This document shows positions 35,885 to 44,298 of a stretch of DNA of 64,000 nt, piece by piece (positions within the stretch are counted from its first letter, which is position 1; every line of letters starts with the position of its first letter). The notes beneath the pieces were generated by a model. That model was not told the DNA's origin. It saw only the letters and a program-made list of their open reading frames with translations, and made no database searches. The stretch covers positions 62,001 to 126,000 of the forward strand of contig DAOLDL010000002.1 of assembly GCA_035327305.1 (NCBI GenBank), in the 5' to 3' direction. The position numbers and the translations under genes are program-made. The stretch comes from CALMUP01 sp035327305 (GTDB lineage Bacteria > Verrucomicrobiota > Kiritimatiellia > CAIVKH01).

Positions 35885-35915
35885 GTTAATTACCACTCCG
35901 CGAAATATTTGTTGT

Positions 35916-37121
35916 TCAAGGTGACCACTTTGGCGAAAACCAATCGCCGTCATAATCGGTAAGCAGTATGGGGGCGTCTCCCATACTGTCAATTAGATAA
36001 ACTTTTGATCGAAACTGACTCGTTTTCGCGCAAGCGATATGCCGACCGTTGGGTGCCCAGGACGGATCTTCATGGTCCGCATTGTTGTCATTGGTAATTT
36101 GCCGGATTTCACCTGTTTGAGGGTTAATCACGCATATCTGGAACCGGCGACCGATCAAACTTGCATAAACGATTTCTCCATGCGGGCCCCAGTCAGGAGC
36201 AACATTTTGGCGGTTTCTGGTCGTGATTTGGCGTGGTGAACCTCCCGACCTGGATATCACAAATAAATTCGGATTTCCCGCCTGATCAGACACATACACA
36301 ATTTGCCGACCATCCGGCGACCAGCTCGGACTGGCTTCCACCGCTCCGGGAGTCGTGGTAAGCCGGGTCAAGGCGCCATCGTCCAATCGCATGATATAAA
36401 GATCAGGATTCCCGTCTTTTGAAAGAATCAACGCCAGATCCTTTCCATCCGGCGATACGGCACCACCGCTGTTCAGCCCGGAAAAATTCGAGATTCTGGT
36501 CCTTTGCCGGGTTGCCAGGTCAATCCGGTAGATAGCCGGGAAACCGCGAAGAAACGATGTATAAAATATTCGACTTCCGTCGCGACTCCAACGCGGGGCG
36601 AGACTGACGCTTTTATCTGCGGTAACTGGATACATGCTTCGTCCGTCAGAATCACTCATATACAATTCCTTTGAGCCGGTGCGATTACCGACCATCACAA
36701 TTTTAGCGGATGCAAACCCCCGTCGTCCCGTTATGGCTTGCACAATATCATCCGCCGCTTCATGTGCGATGCGTCGAATACCGCTGGAATCGCTGTTGTA
36801 GGTTTTGGACAACAATGCACGAGTGGATCCTCGTTGCGACAACTGGAGGGTCGAACGCATGGTCGAACCATCGAATTGGACCCGACCGGTCAAAATAAAA
36901 TCCGACATTCCCGCCCTGCCCAACTCCAACCATCCAGATCGCGAAATATCGGTTTTAAGCACCTGCAGAAATGTTTGTGACCCTGTGTCGTTTCCGATCT
37001 GTACGCCGGCGACATCGACAGAAGTCTTGGCCACACCACGCGATATCACTATGTCCTGCGCCGTCGAATTCGCGCCAAACCCTACTATTAAAGCCATCAT
37101 CCAAATCACATTACGTATCAT
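35916..37121 (-). CDS. tolB: Tol-Pal system periplasmic protein TolB
   Basis: A 401-residue protein with a signal peptide (MMALIVGFGANSTAQ), an N-terminal alpha/beta domain and a C-terminal six-bladed WD40-like propeller with repeats such as LAPRWSRDGSRIFYTS, GGAVSPDGKDLALILS, ASPSWSPDGRQIVYVSD and EDPSWAPNGRHIACA. The start at 37121 provides the signal sequence. TolB interacts with Pal and TolA during cell constriction. It stands between tolA and pal as in proteobacteria. Confidence 0.95.
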   Translation of the reverse strand: MIRNVIWMMALIVGFGANSTAQDIVISRGVAKTSVDVAGVQIGNDTGSQTFLQVLKTDISRSGWLELGRAGMSDFILTGRVQFDGSTMRSTLQLSQRGSTRALLSKTYNSDSSGIRRIAHEAADDIVQAITGRRGFASAKIVMVGNRTGSKELYMSDSDGRSMYPVTADKSVSLAPRWSRDGSRIFYTSFLRGFPAIYRIDLATRQRTRISNFSGLNSGGAVSPDGKDLALILSKDGNPDLYIMRLDDGALTRLTTTPGAVEASPSWSPDGRQIVYVSDQAGNPNLFVISRSGGSPRQITTRNRQNVAPDWGPHGEIVYASLIGRRFQICVINPQTGEIRQITNDNNADHEDPSWAPNGRHIACAKTSQFRSKVYLIDSMGDAPILLTDYDGDWFSPKWSP

Positions 37122-37165
37122 GAGTTCCTGTCTCCCGGGGTAAGCTGGTTTAATTGCATCATTAG

Positions 37166-37906
37166 TCACATGGATAATCCAGTGGACTCAAATTTTATTG
37201 AAACATCTATATAAGCGTCACGCACACTGCCGGGAAGCGATGGCAACGTGGCAACGGATTGCAAAGCCCGCATGACCGATGCATCCATGGATTCATTTCC
37301 GGACCGGCGTGTAAACGATCTCTGCATGATCGCACCGTTTCTGGCAATCCGAATTGTCACGACCGTGTTTAAACCGGCAACTCCCGGGGGTTGTTCCCAC
37401 GCGTTATACAAGAGTCCCTGAATTCTGGCATAGTAGGCGGCAAGTTCGTTGGGCGATGTCGCAGGCGCGGTGGTTGTTTGCGTGGTTGGCAATGATGCCA
37501 ATAATTGATCGCGCAATTGTTGTTCGGTCAACTGTGGACGTTGAGGTTGTGGCGGCGGCGCATCGCGGCGAACGATACGATTGGTGTTTACCTTGATTTC
37601 CTGACGGGGAGTAGGCTGGCGCACCGGCGTTGGCGTCGGCTCCGGTTTTGGTGGTTCCGGTTTCGGCTCCGGCTTGGGCGTCTCCACTTTGGGTGGCGGC
37701 GGTTTTACAGGTTCCGGGGCTGGCGGCGCGGGAGCCGGAGCGGGTGCAGGCGGAGCAGGTTGCACAAGCTCCACAAAAGTAATAATTTCGCGGGGTTTTT
37801 CCCGCTTGAACCAACGGCCGAGCAAGGGAACCAACAGCACAACGACCAACAACGCCGCATGCATGATGATGCTGATTTTAAATGCTTTGTTATAACGATC
37901 GGTCAT
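37166..37906 (-). CDS. tolA: TolA/TonB-type energy transducer
   Basis: A 246-residue protein: an N-terminal anchor (ISIIMHAALLVVVLLVPLL), a proline/lysine/glutamate spacer (residues 50-110, runs of PAP and KPEP) and a C-terminal domain with YYARIQGLLYNAWEQPPG and VVTIRIARNGAI, as in TolA/TonB C-terminal folds. Its place between tolR and tolB says TolA. It spans the periplasm and passes proton-motor energy from TolQR. Its start overlaps the end of tolR. Confidence 0.88.
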   Translation of the reverse strand: MTDRYNKAFKISIIMHAALLVVVLLVPLLGRWFKREKPREIITFVELVQPAPPAPAPAPAPPAPEPVKPPPPKVETPKPEPKPEPPKPEPTPTPVRQPTPRQEIKVNTNRIVRRDAPPPQPQRPQLTEQQLRDQLLASLPTTQTTTAPATSPNELAAYYARIQGLLYNAWEQPPGVAGLNTVVTIRIARNGAIMQRSFTRRSGNESMDASVMRALQSVATLPSLPGSVRDAYIDVSIKFESTGLSM

Positions 37907-38322
37907 CGCCGTCGGGGTTCGTCCGGCGTCGTCACCAACGCCAAACGGGTAATATTGGCATCGTTCAGAATCCGTAAAATTTCCACAACCGTGCCATAAT
38001 GAAGCTTTTCATCGGCGCGGACCATCACGGTTGTGTCAGGCGATGCCGTGGCAATCAGTTTCATTTGCGCGGCCAGATCATCCATCGCCAGGGGAACGCT
38101 ATCAAGGTAGACCTGCCCTTTGACATCGACTGTAATGGAGCGTGATTCCCGCTGATCGACGGACTGGGTCTTGGCCTTGGGCAAATTGATCGGTATTGCC
38201 TGCTCCACCAGTGGCATGGTGATGATAAACGTGATCAACAGGAGAAACGTAAGATCAATCAACGGGGTCATGTTGATCTCGCTCATTTGTTGAAGCGGCT
38301 TGATTGTGGTGCGACGACCCAT
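37903..38322 (-). CDS. tolR: TolR/ExbD biopolymer transport protein
   Basis: A 139-residue protein with one membrane helix. MSEINMTPLIDLTFLLLITFII holds the conserved aspartate that carries protons, followed by a periplasmic domain (SITVDVKGQVYLDSVPL, ATASPDTTVMVRADEKLHYGTVVEILRILNDA). The ATG at 38322 (MGRRTTI) is chosen, since the longer version runs into tolQ. It forms the motor with TolQ. Confidence 0.95.
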   Translation of the reverse strand: MGRRTTIKPLQQMSEINMTPLIDLTFLLLITFIITMPLVEQAIPINLPKAKTQSVDQRESRSITVDVKGQVYLDSVPLAMDDLAAQMKLIATASPDTTVMVRADEKLHYGTVVEILRILNDANITRLALVTTPDEPRRR

Positions 38323-38329
38323 GATAAAA

Positions 38330-39067
38330 TTATTCCCGAATAAAGTGACGTTGCATGTCAGCCACAAGTTGGTCGGCAAAATTGTCCATCTGCACGGTCA
38401 GTGTGCGGATTTCACTGGTAAGGATATTGTATCCGATCGCAGATGGTAACGCCACAATCAGCGCCACCACCGTGGTCAGCAATGCGGCGGCAATACCGGG
38501 AGCAACGGCGGACAAATTGGCCGACCCCTGTTCCGCCATACCGGTAAATGAATTCATGACTCCCCATACCGTGCCCAGCAAACCCATCAGCGGACTTGCG
38601 CTAACTGCGGTAGCCAGTATTCCCATGCGTTGTTCCAGACGCAGGACCTGATCCGCAACTTCACGCTCGGAAGCATTTCGCACGGCGCCTAATTGAAGCA
38701 GACTCAAACGGGGCAACGCACCGCCGAGACCGAGCGCATCCACATCAAATCGCCCATCGCGTGATTCCATTTCTATGCCAACCGCCGTACAGGCTTTTTC
38801 ATAAACACGGAATACCGGACTTTCCGGATAATTCTGGCGCTTTAGAAACAACCCGAGTGGCGCGCCGTCGCGGCGATAGGCCTGGATGAAGCGTTCCGAC
38901 ATGGTCTTGGCTTTTCGCAAATCACCAAATTTTGAAAGCATGATGGTCCAGGCAAAGACCGACATGATTAGAAGAAGTAAAATGATGACTTTACCGGAAA
39001 CATCACTGGTCGCAAACGAGTAGCCAATGTTGGCCAGCACGGGAAATTCAAAATAAGAAATCGTCAC
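38330..39067 (-). CDS. tolQ: TolQ/ExbB/MotA family proton channel subunit
   Basis: A protein of 245 residues with three helices. GILATAVSASPLMGLLGTVWGVMNSF and AAALLTTVVALIVALPSAIGYN are the conserved helices of the ExbB/TolQ family. GTG 39067 is preferred: GAGG lies nine bases upstream, whereas a TTG at 39073 would be too close to it. First gene of tolQRAB-pal; the terminator at 39151-39195 separates it from the RRM gene. Confidence 0.93.
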   Translation of the reverse strand: MTISYFEFPVLANIGYSFATSDVSGKVIILLLLIMSVFAWTIMLSKFGDLRKAKTMSERFIQAYRRDGAPLGLFLKRQNYPESPVFRVYEKACTAVGIEMESRDGRFDVDALGLGGALPRLSLLQLGAVRNASEREVADQVLRLEQRMGILATAVSASPLMGLLGTVWGVMNSFTGMAEQGSANLSAVAPGIAAALLTTVVALIVALPSAIGYNILTSEIRTLTVQMDNFADQLVADMQRHFIRE

Positions 39068-39150
39068 AAACAACTACCTCGATAAAGAAGTTATGGTTCC
39101 GTCGAGTTATAGCACGAAACACGCGTTAAGCAAAAGGAACCGGATAAAAA

Positions 39151-39195
39151 AACCGCCTTGCATCCGGAGATATGCTCTCCGGAGCAAGACGGGTT
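39151..39195 (-). terminator. Rho-independent terminator after the RRM protein gene
   Basis: TCCGGAGA and TCTCCGGA form an eight-pair inner stem around TATGC, extended outward by CTTGC/GCAAG with one bulge and a few more pairs. On the minus strand a run of seven T follows. It lies between the RRM gene and tolQ. Confidence 0.85.
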
Positions 39196-39233
39196 AGTTT
39201 CTACTGTCTGCCGGTATTTCCGGCATGCGTCAA

Positions 39234-39599
39234 TCAACCACGATGGCCATAGCCGCCGGAGCGACGTTGAGAATAACCACCTTCGCGGTCACCACGATCG
39301 CCACGGTCACCGCGATCACGGCCACCAAAACCACCTTCACGGCGGGGCGGACGCTCTTCGCGGGGCTTGGCTTCGTTCACGCGCATTGGACGACCGTGCA
39401 ATTCCTGATCGTTCAATGCGGCGATTGCCGCTTGTCCCTGCTCTGCATTTGGCATTTCAATGAAGCCGAAGCCTCGTGATTTGCCGGTGAACTTGTCTAC
39501 AATGACGCTGGCCGAAGAAACCTGGCCATACGCTTCAAAGGCCTTACGCAGATCCGAATCGGTTGCCGCATAAGGAAGATTCCCTACGAATATATTCAC
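39234..39599 (-). CDS. RRM-domain RNA-binding protein with glycine/arginine tail
   Basis: A 121-residue protein. One RNA recognition motif: RNP2 is IFVGNLPY at the N-terminus and RNP1 is KSRGFGFIEM. The last 40 residues are an RG/DRGDRG-rich tail, as in cold-inducible RNA-binding proteins of cyanobacteria and several PVC bacteria. It should bind single-stranded RNA in the cytoplasm. The start is GTG with AGGATAGAGA before it. The gene stands alone with a long leader and its own terminator. The acting target RNAs cannot be inferred. Confidence 0.92.
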   Translation of the reverse strand: MNIFVGNLPYAATDSDLRKAFEAYGQVSSASVIVDKFTGKSRGFGFIEMPNAEQGQAAIAALNDQELHGRPMRVNEAKPREERPPRREGGFGGRDRGDRGDRGDREGGYSQRRSGGYGHRG

Positions 39600-39754
39600 T
39601 CTCTATCCTACTCTACTTGACTGTCGCTTTTTCGTTAAACGAGCAGGTCATGCCAGCGACTGCAACACTTCCTGCTTGTCTGTAGTCGTAGTAGTATTTT
39701 CCCCTATACACAAGCCAAAAAATATGAATATTTGTTCAAATCAGGTAACAATAC

Positions 39755-40831
39755 ATGAGTAAAACAATCGCGATTGCCGGCGCAGGAATCATGGGCCGTT
39801 TGCTTGCGCTGGCTTTTCATCGCCGGGGTTGGCAGGTATCTCTTTTTGACCGGGACGACGGCAGTGCCCGCACAAGTTGTTCCTGGGCCGCAGTTGGCAT
39901 GCTGGCCGCATCTGGTTCCCAAGGCGCAGGACAGACCATTGCCGAACTTGGCGCCTACGGTATCGAACAATGGCCGGCCTGGCTGGAAACCTTGCCTCGC
40001 CCTGTTTATTACCGCCAAAACGGTACGCTTGCCATCGCACACCCAAAAGATGAGCATCTACTGGATGAATTGGCATCCAATACAATGTCAGCGTTTTATG
40101 ATGATCGGTCTGTCAGCGAATTGGATTCCAAGAGCATCTCGAATCTTGAACCATCCTTGAACGATAGATTCAAACGCGGGTTTTATTTTTCACGTGAACA
40201 AAATATCGACAACCGTGAACTGTTGAATGTGCTTGGCGAAAGCATCCGCTCATCCGGAATCACGTGGCACACGCAAACCGAAGTTTCTTCAGTTTCAGAA
40301 CACGAAATTACCACGGCTCGCGGTAGCGATAAGTTCGAATGGGTTGTCGATTGTCGCGGTCTTGGCGCTAAATCCGCCATGCCCGACCTGCACGGCGTTC
40401 GTGGAGAAATGATTTATCTTCGCGCGCCTGCAGTAAAGATCAGCCGACCTGTTCGGATTATGCATCCTCGATACTGCATCTATATTGCCCCGCGAGCTGA
40501 TCATGTATATGCCATCGGCTCCACGTCTGAAAACATTGAGTCAGGCTCAACTATTTCGGTGCGTTCCACGTTGGAACTTTTATCAGCGGCTTACACGGTG
40601 CATCCCGGATTTGGTGATGGCGAAGTTCTGGAAACTGTCGTCAACTTCCGGCCCGCGCTTCCCAATCAATTACCGTTGATCATTCCGCGACAAGGATTGG
40701 TTTCGGTAAACGGCCTTCATCGCTTTGGTTTTCTCGTCGCACCCGCCCTATGCGATATCGTCGTGGCATTTATCGACAACGGAGAAACACATCCACTTTC
40801 CCACGGAATCATGGAAGAGTGGTCTTTATAA
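39755..40831 (+). CDS. thiO: FAD-dependent glycine oxidase (ThiO-like)
   Basis: A protein of 358 residues from the D-amino-acid oxidase superfamily. IAIAGAGIMGRLLALAFHRRGWQVSLFDR is the FAD-binding Rossmann start and SCSWAAVGMLAASG follows the pattern of glycine oxidase. The C-terminal GLHRFGFLVAPALCD holds the flavin-contact region. ThiO oxidises glycine to iminoacetate for thiazole synthesis. The next gene encodes a ThiG-like protein 23 bases away, supporting the thiamine assignment; a general amino-acid oxidase is the alternative. No thiS or thiF is adjacent. Confidence 0.75.
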   Translation: MSKTIAIAGAGIMGRLLALAFHRRGWQVSLFDRDDGSARTSCSWAAVGMLAASGSQGAGQTIAELGAYGIEQWPAWLETLPRPVYYRQNGTLAIAHPKDEHLLDELASNTMSAFYDDRSVSELDSKSISNLEPSLNDRFKRGFYFSREQNIDNRELLNVLGESIRSSGITWHTQTEVSSVSEHEITTARGSDKFEWVVDCRGLGAKSAMPDLHGVRGEMIYLRAPAVKISRPVRIMHPRYCIYIAPRADHVYAIGSTSENIESGSTISVRSTLELLSAAYTVHPGFGDGEVLETVVNFRPALPNQLPLIIPRQGLVSVNGLHRFGFLVAPALCDIVVAFIDNGETHPLSHGIMEEWSL

Positions 40832-40854
40832 ATCTTATATGATACGATGTTGTT

Positions 40855-41631
40855 ATGTGGACATTTTGCAACAACATTTACAGCAGTAGACTTTTCCCGG
40901 ATGCCAGTCATTTCCGTTCTCCGGAAGTCATGTGCGAGTCGATGGAAGCATCGGGAGCGGAACTGGCGCTGATAAACGTCAGTTCAAATGAAAATGTTAG
41001 CGCCAATCTTGATACCTTTGCCTCCACATTGATCGACTCCGGCCTCGATATTCTGCCCATCACGCACGGATGCCAAACCGCCGCCGACGCCATCAATCTG
41101 GCGGATCGGGTAAAATCAAAATACGAAACAGAATGGATTGTCCTTCAAATCATCGGCGACGAGGCCACCGGGTATCCGGATCACACGGCGCTGATTGAGG
41201 CAACCAGGGAATTAATTAAACTCAAATTCAAGGTTATCCCCTCAATTGCCCCGGATCCGACTACTGCGGGACGATTGATGGACGCCGGAGCGGCCGCGCT
41301 GTTTCTGGGAACAAATGATCCGGCTAATGCGGGTATGATTCACCATCCCCTTCTGCGGACAATCAGAACACGTTTCCCGAAATTTCCGCTTGTGCTGAAT
41401 GCGGCTGTTCGACGGCCTTCTGAAGCGGCGCTGGCCATGGAATTGGGATTTGATGCCGTTGCGATCACACATGCCATTGCCAAATCACGCGATCCCATCA
41501 GCATGGCTGAAGCATTTGCCGATGCCGTGGTAGCCGGTCGCCTGGCGTATGAAGCAGGTATCGAAAGCCACGGAGCACCTGCCCGCGCTGGTGATCCGGC
41601 GACACCATTCTGGCACATTGCCGACGAGTAA
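40855..41631 (+). CDS. ThiG-like protein lacking the catalytic lysine
   Basis: A 258-residue TIM-barrel protein clearly built like thiazole synthase: NNIYSSRLF at the N-terminus, the SGLDILPIT.G..TA.EA stretch, and AMELGFDAVAITHAIAKSRDP followed by MAEAFADAVVAGRLAYEAG. Against B. subtilis ThiG the Schiff-base lysine (WIKLE type) is Val96, the nearby glutamate is Gln98 and the aspartate in VVDAGIG is Asn182 (LVLNAAVR). The conserved GSGQG/GSNQG phosphate loop is also altered (GTNDPANAG). The protein is thus unlikely to make thiazole. The gene follows thiO directly and ends two bases before convergent zwf. Its real ligand is unknown. Confidence 0.8.
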   Translation: MWTFCNNIYSSRLFPDASHFRSPEVMCESMEASGAELALINVSSNENVSANLDTFASTLIDSGLDILPITHGCQTAADAINLADRVKSKYETEWIVLQIIGDEATGYPDHTALIEATRELIKLKFKVIPSIAPDPTTAGRLMDAGAAALFLGTNDPANAGMIHHPLLRTIRTRFPKFPLVLNAAVRRPSEAALAMELGFDAVAITHAIAKSRDPISMAEAFADAVVAGRLAYEAGIESHGAPARAGDPATPFWHIADE

Positions 41632-41633
41632 GA

Positions 41634-43187
41634 TCAACCACCGGTGTGATTGGATGGATTACGCCATTTATGACCATGCTCGTTTAACAGGACATCGGCC
41701 CGGCTTGGCCCCCACGTACCAGCGGGATACGTATACACAGGAATTTCCGCGTTGGTATCCCAAGCCTTAAGCACCGGATCAATAATCCGCCATGCAGTTT
41801 CCACCTCGTCGGAACGGGTAAACAACGTCGAGTCTCCGCGCAACACATCAAGAAGCAGGCGCTCATAAGCTTCCGGCAAATCCGTTTTCCATGTCTGGGC
41901 GTAATCGAAACTCATGGCAACGTTTTCCACCTGGACCTGTAGCACTGGCCGCTTGGCCGAAAAACGGATATCGATGCCTTCGTCGGGTTGAATCCGGAAT
42001 ATAACCTGATTTGGCTTGGATCGGGTCAAGTCGCAGGCCTCACCCACACATTCCACCGTTTGGAACAATTGAAGTGGCGGCACCTTGAAATTCACGACAA
42101 TTTCCGTGGTGCGTCGGGGCAAGCGTTTGCCCGTTCTTAAATAGACAGGCACGCCGGCCCAACGCCAGTTTTCTATGAACAAACGCATTGCCACAAATGT
42201 TTCGGTTTTACTACCGGTGGCGATACGTTCTTCTTCAAGATATCCGGGAACGGCTTTGTCTCCCAGATTACCCGCCACATATTGCGCGCGGATCACATGG
42301 CGGCGTACATCCTCAAGCGGATGAACACGCACGGATTGAAGCACCTTGACTTTTTCATTGCGAATCGCGTCGGCAGTCAAACTTGCCGGCGGCTCCATCG
42401 CAATAACGCAGAGCAACTGCAACAAGTGATTCTGCACCATGTCACGTATGGCGCCGGTGACATCGTAGTAAGCGCCCCGCCCGCTCTCCATCCCGACTGT
42501 TTCGCCGGCGGTGATCTGAATATTATCGACGAAACTGCTGTTGAATAACGGTTCGAAAATGGTGTTGGCGAAGCGGAACGACAAAATGTTCTGCACTGTT
42601 TCTTTGCCAAGATAGTGATCAATGCGATAAATCTGTGACTCGTCCAAGTGGCGGCGTACCACCTGATTCAGTTCAATGGCGCTGACCAAATCATGACCGA
42701 ACGGTTTTTCGATTACCACCCTGGTCCAGGACGACCCTTGTGGCGGCGCAATCAATCCTGCCACTTTAAGATGCGCCAGCGCCGTGACAAACAAATCCGG
42801 TTTGATGGAAAAATAGAACAGCCGGTTGGCCGGGAATCCATCGCGGTCCATGCGTGCGGCCAAATCCTTGTATGCTTCAACGGTCTCAATGTCACCCTTG
42901 TGGTAGTGCAGACGCGAGAGAAATTCCTGCACACCGGGTGACAACACGGGAACCCGGCTGTGTTTGCGAAGAGCCTCAAGCATCATGTCACGAAAGTATT
43001 CGGTCGTATAGTCGCGGCGGGCAAATCCGACGATGGCAAAATCATCAGGCATGAAGCCGTGATGATACATGGCATACAATGCCGGCATTAGCTTGCGTAG
43101 CGTAAGATCGCCGGATGCCCCCAGAATGACAATGGTCAGCGATTCCTTGACGCGGTATGCTGAAGCGGATGGTGCGGAGCCGTTCAT
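41634..43187 (-). CDS. zwf: glucose-6-phosphate dehydrogenase
   Basis: A 517-residue NADP-dependent enzyme. IVILGASGDLTLRKLMPALY is the nucleotide-binding start, RIDHYLGKE is the active-site signature, and VPVYLRTGKRLPRRTTEIVVNF is the substrate/C-terminal domain motif. It makes 6-phosphogluconolactone and NADPH; pgl is at 17260-17979. It is last in the nadD-rsfS-zwf transcription unit. Confidence 0.96.
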   Translation of the reverse strand: MNGSAPSASAYRVKESLTIVILGASGDLTLRKLMPALYAMYHHGFMPDDFAIVGFARRDYTTEYFRDMMLEALRKHSRVPVLSPGVQEFLSRLHYHKGDIETVEAYKDLAARMDRDGFPANRLFYFSIKPDLFVTALAHLKVAGLIAPPQGSSWTRVVIEKPFGHDLVSAIELNQVVRRHLDESQIYRIDHYLGKETVQNILSFRFANTIFEPLFNSSFVDNIQITAGETVGMESGRGAYYDVTGAIRDMVQNHLLQLLCVIAMEPPASLTADAIRNEKVKVLQSVRVHPLEDVRRHVIRAQYVAGNLGDKAVPGYLEEERIATGSKTETFVAMRLFIENWRWAGVPVYLRTGKRLPRRTTEIVVNFKVPPLQLFQTVECVGEACDLTRSKPNQVIFRIQPDEGIDIRFSAKRPVLQVQVENVAMSFDYAQTWKTDLPEAYERLLLDVLRGDSTLFTRSDEVETAWRIIDPVLKAWDTNAEIPVYTYPAGTWGPSRADVLLNEHGHKWRNPSNHTGG

Positions 43188-43201
43188 GGATTACTCTTGC
43201 T

Positions 43202-43540
43202 TCACTTTACGCGCGGAGCATCTTTCCAAAGCGTTTCCAGCGCATAATGCTCGCGTGCCTTTTCGCTGAAAATGTGAACGACGAAGTCAAGGTAATCGAG
43301 AATCATCCAGCCGCTTTCCGGCGTTCCGGACTGCCGGTAGGCCTTGGCGCCTTCCGTGCGCATTTCCTTGTCACATGTGTCGGCCAATGCCTTGATATGG
43401 CGCGAGTTGTTGCCGGTGCAGATGACATAATAATCGGTTACAACTGAAACTTTCCGGACATCCAGAATGACGACATCGCCGCCTTTTTTGTCCTCGATGA
43501 TTTCCCGCGCTAACTTAACTGATGATAACGTTTCGATGAT
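43202..43540 (-). CDS. rsfS: ribosome silencing factor RsfS, apparent ATC start
   Basis: Translation gives 112 residues with the family core EDKKGGDVVILDVRKVSVVTDYYVICTGNNSRHIKALADT and SGWMILDYLDFVVHIFSEKAREHYALETLW. RsfS binds uL14 of the large subunit and blocks 30S joining in starvation. No in-frame ATG, GTG or TTG exists before residue 48; the TTG there would delete half the domain. AAGGA (43550-43546) overlaps the nadD stop and stands five bases before an ATC codon at 43540, which I take as a rare start. A start further up at ATA 43561 or ATT 43564 would lie in nadD. A sequencing error is possible. Confidence 0.85.
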   Translation of the reverse strand: MIETLSSVKLAREIIEDKKGGDVVILDVRKVSVVTDYYVICTGNNSRHIKALADTCDKEMRTEGAKAYRQSGTPESGWMILDYLDFVVHIFSEKAREHYALETLWKDAPRVK

Positions 43541-43548
43541 GGTATTCC

Positions 43549-44166
43549 TTATTTCCGGTATAATTGATGTTCGCGTATATAACGCTCCACAGAGTCGGGC
43601 ACAAGATAACGAATCGATTCGTTTTTCGCAACCCTCACGCGAATTTCAGTTGAAGACAAATCAATGACATGCCCTACTGTGACTCGACTGATCAACGCTT
43701 CAACATGTCCGGGAGGAAGTCGCAACGATTGCCGGTGGAGCGATTCCGGATCGAATCCCGGACGCACCATGGTGATGAATTTGCATAGCGCCAGCAAATC
43801 ATTGATGTCTTTCCATGTATGCAATTCCGGCAAGGTATCGCCGCCGATAATAAAGTAGATGTCCGCCTCGGGATAAACTGCGATAAAATGTTGGACGGTG
43901 TCGATGGTATAGGAAACGCCGCCGCGACGGATTTCTTCATCCGAAACTTCCCATTCCGACCGGTCTCCCAAAGCGAGCCTGATCATGTCCAGACGATGCG
44001 ATGGCGTAACCAGTGTCTGGGTAAGCTTGTGCGGAGCTATGGCCGCCGGGACAAAAATGATTCGATCCAGGGAATAAGCCTCTCCGGCGTCCTGGGCCAT
44101 GATCAGATGGCCCAGGTGAATGGGATTGAAACTTCCACCAAATATCCCGATTTTCAGCTTGTTCAT
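43549..44166 (-). CDS. nadD: nicotinate-nucleotide adenylyltransferase
   Basis: A 205-residue protein. IGIFGGSFNPIHLGHL contains the nucleotidyl-transferase HxGH motif, AIAPHKL and YFIIGGDTLPELHTWKDI follow, and the end DLSSTEIRVRVAKNESIRYLVPDSVERYI has the ISSTxIR motif. It joins nicotinate mononucleotide with ATP in NAD synthesis. It is upstream of rsfS with its stop overlapping the RsfS ribosome binding site, a common gene pairing in bacteria. Confidence 0.96.
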   Translation of the reverse strand: MNKLKIGIFGGSFNPIHLGHLIMAQDAGEAYSLDRIIFVPAAIAPHKLTQTLVTPSHRLDMIRLALGDRSEWEVSDEEIRRGGVSYTIDTVQHFIAVYPEADIYFIIGGDTLPELHTWKDINDLLALCKFITMVRPGFDPESLHRQSLRLPPGHVEALISRVTVGHVIDLSSTEIRVRVAKNESIRYLVPDSVERYIREHQLYRK

Positions 44167-44298
44167 GACTTCCAGCCTATCATCAGGTAATCCCGTATTC
44201 CACTGGAATTAAATTAACAGACCCGGTTGCCGCTTGCATCCGGCGCATCTATTGCCTACATTCCCACACTTAACCAACTTATTCAGGAGAACAATACC

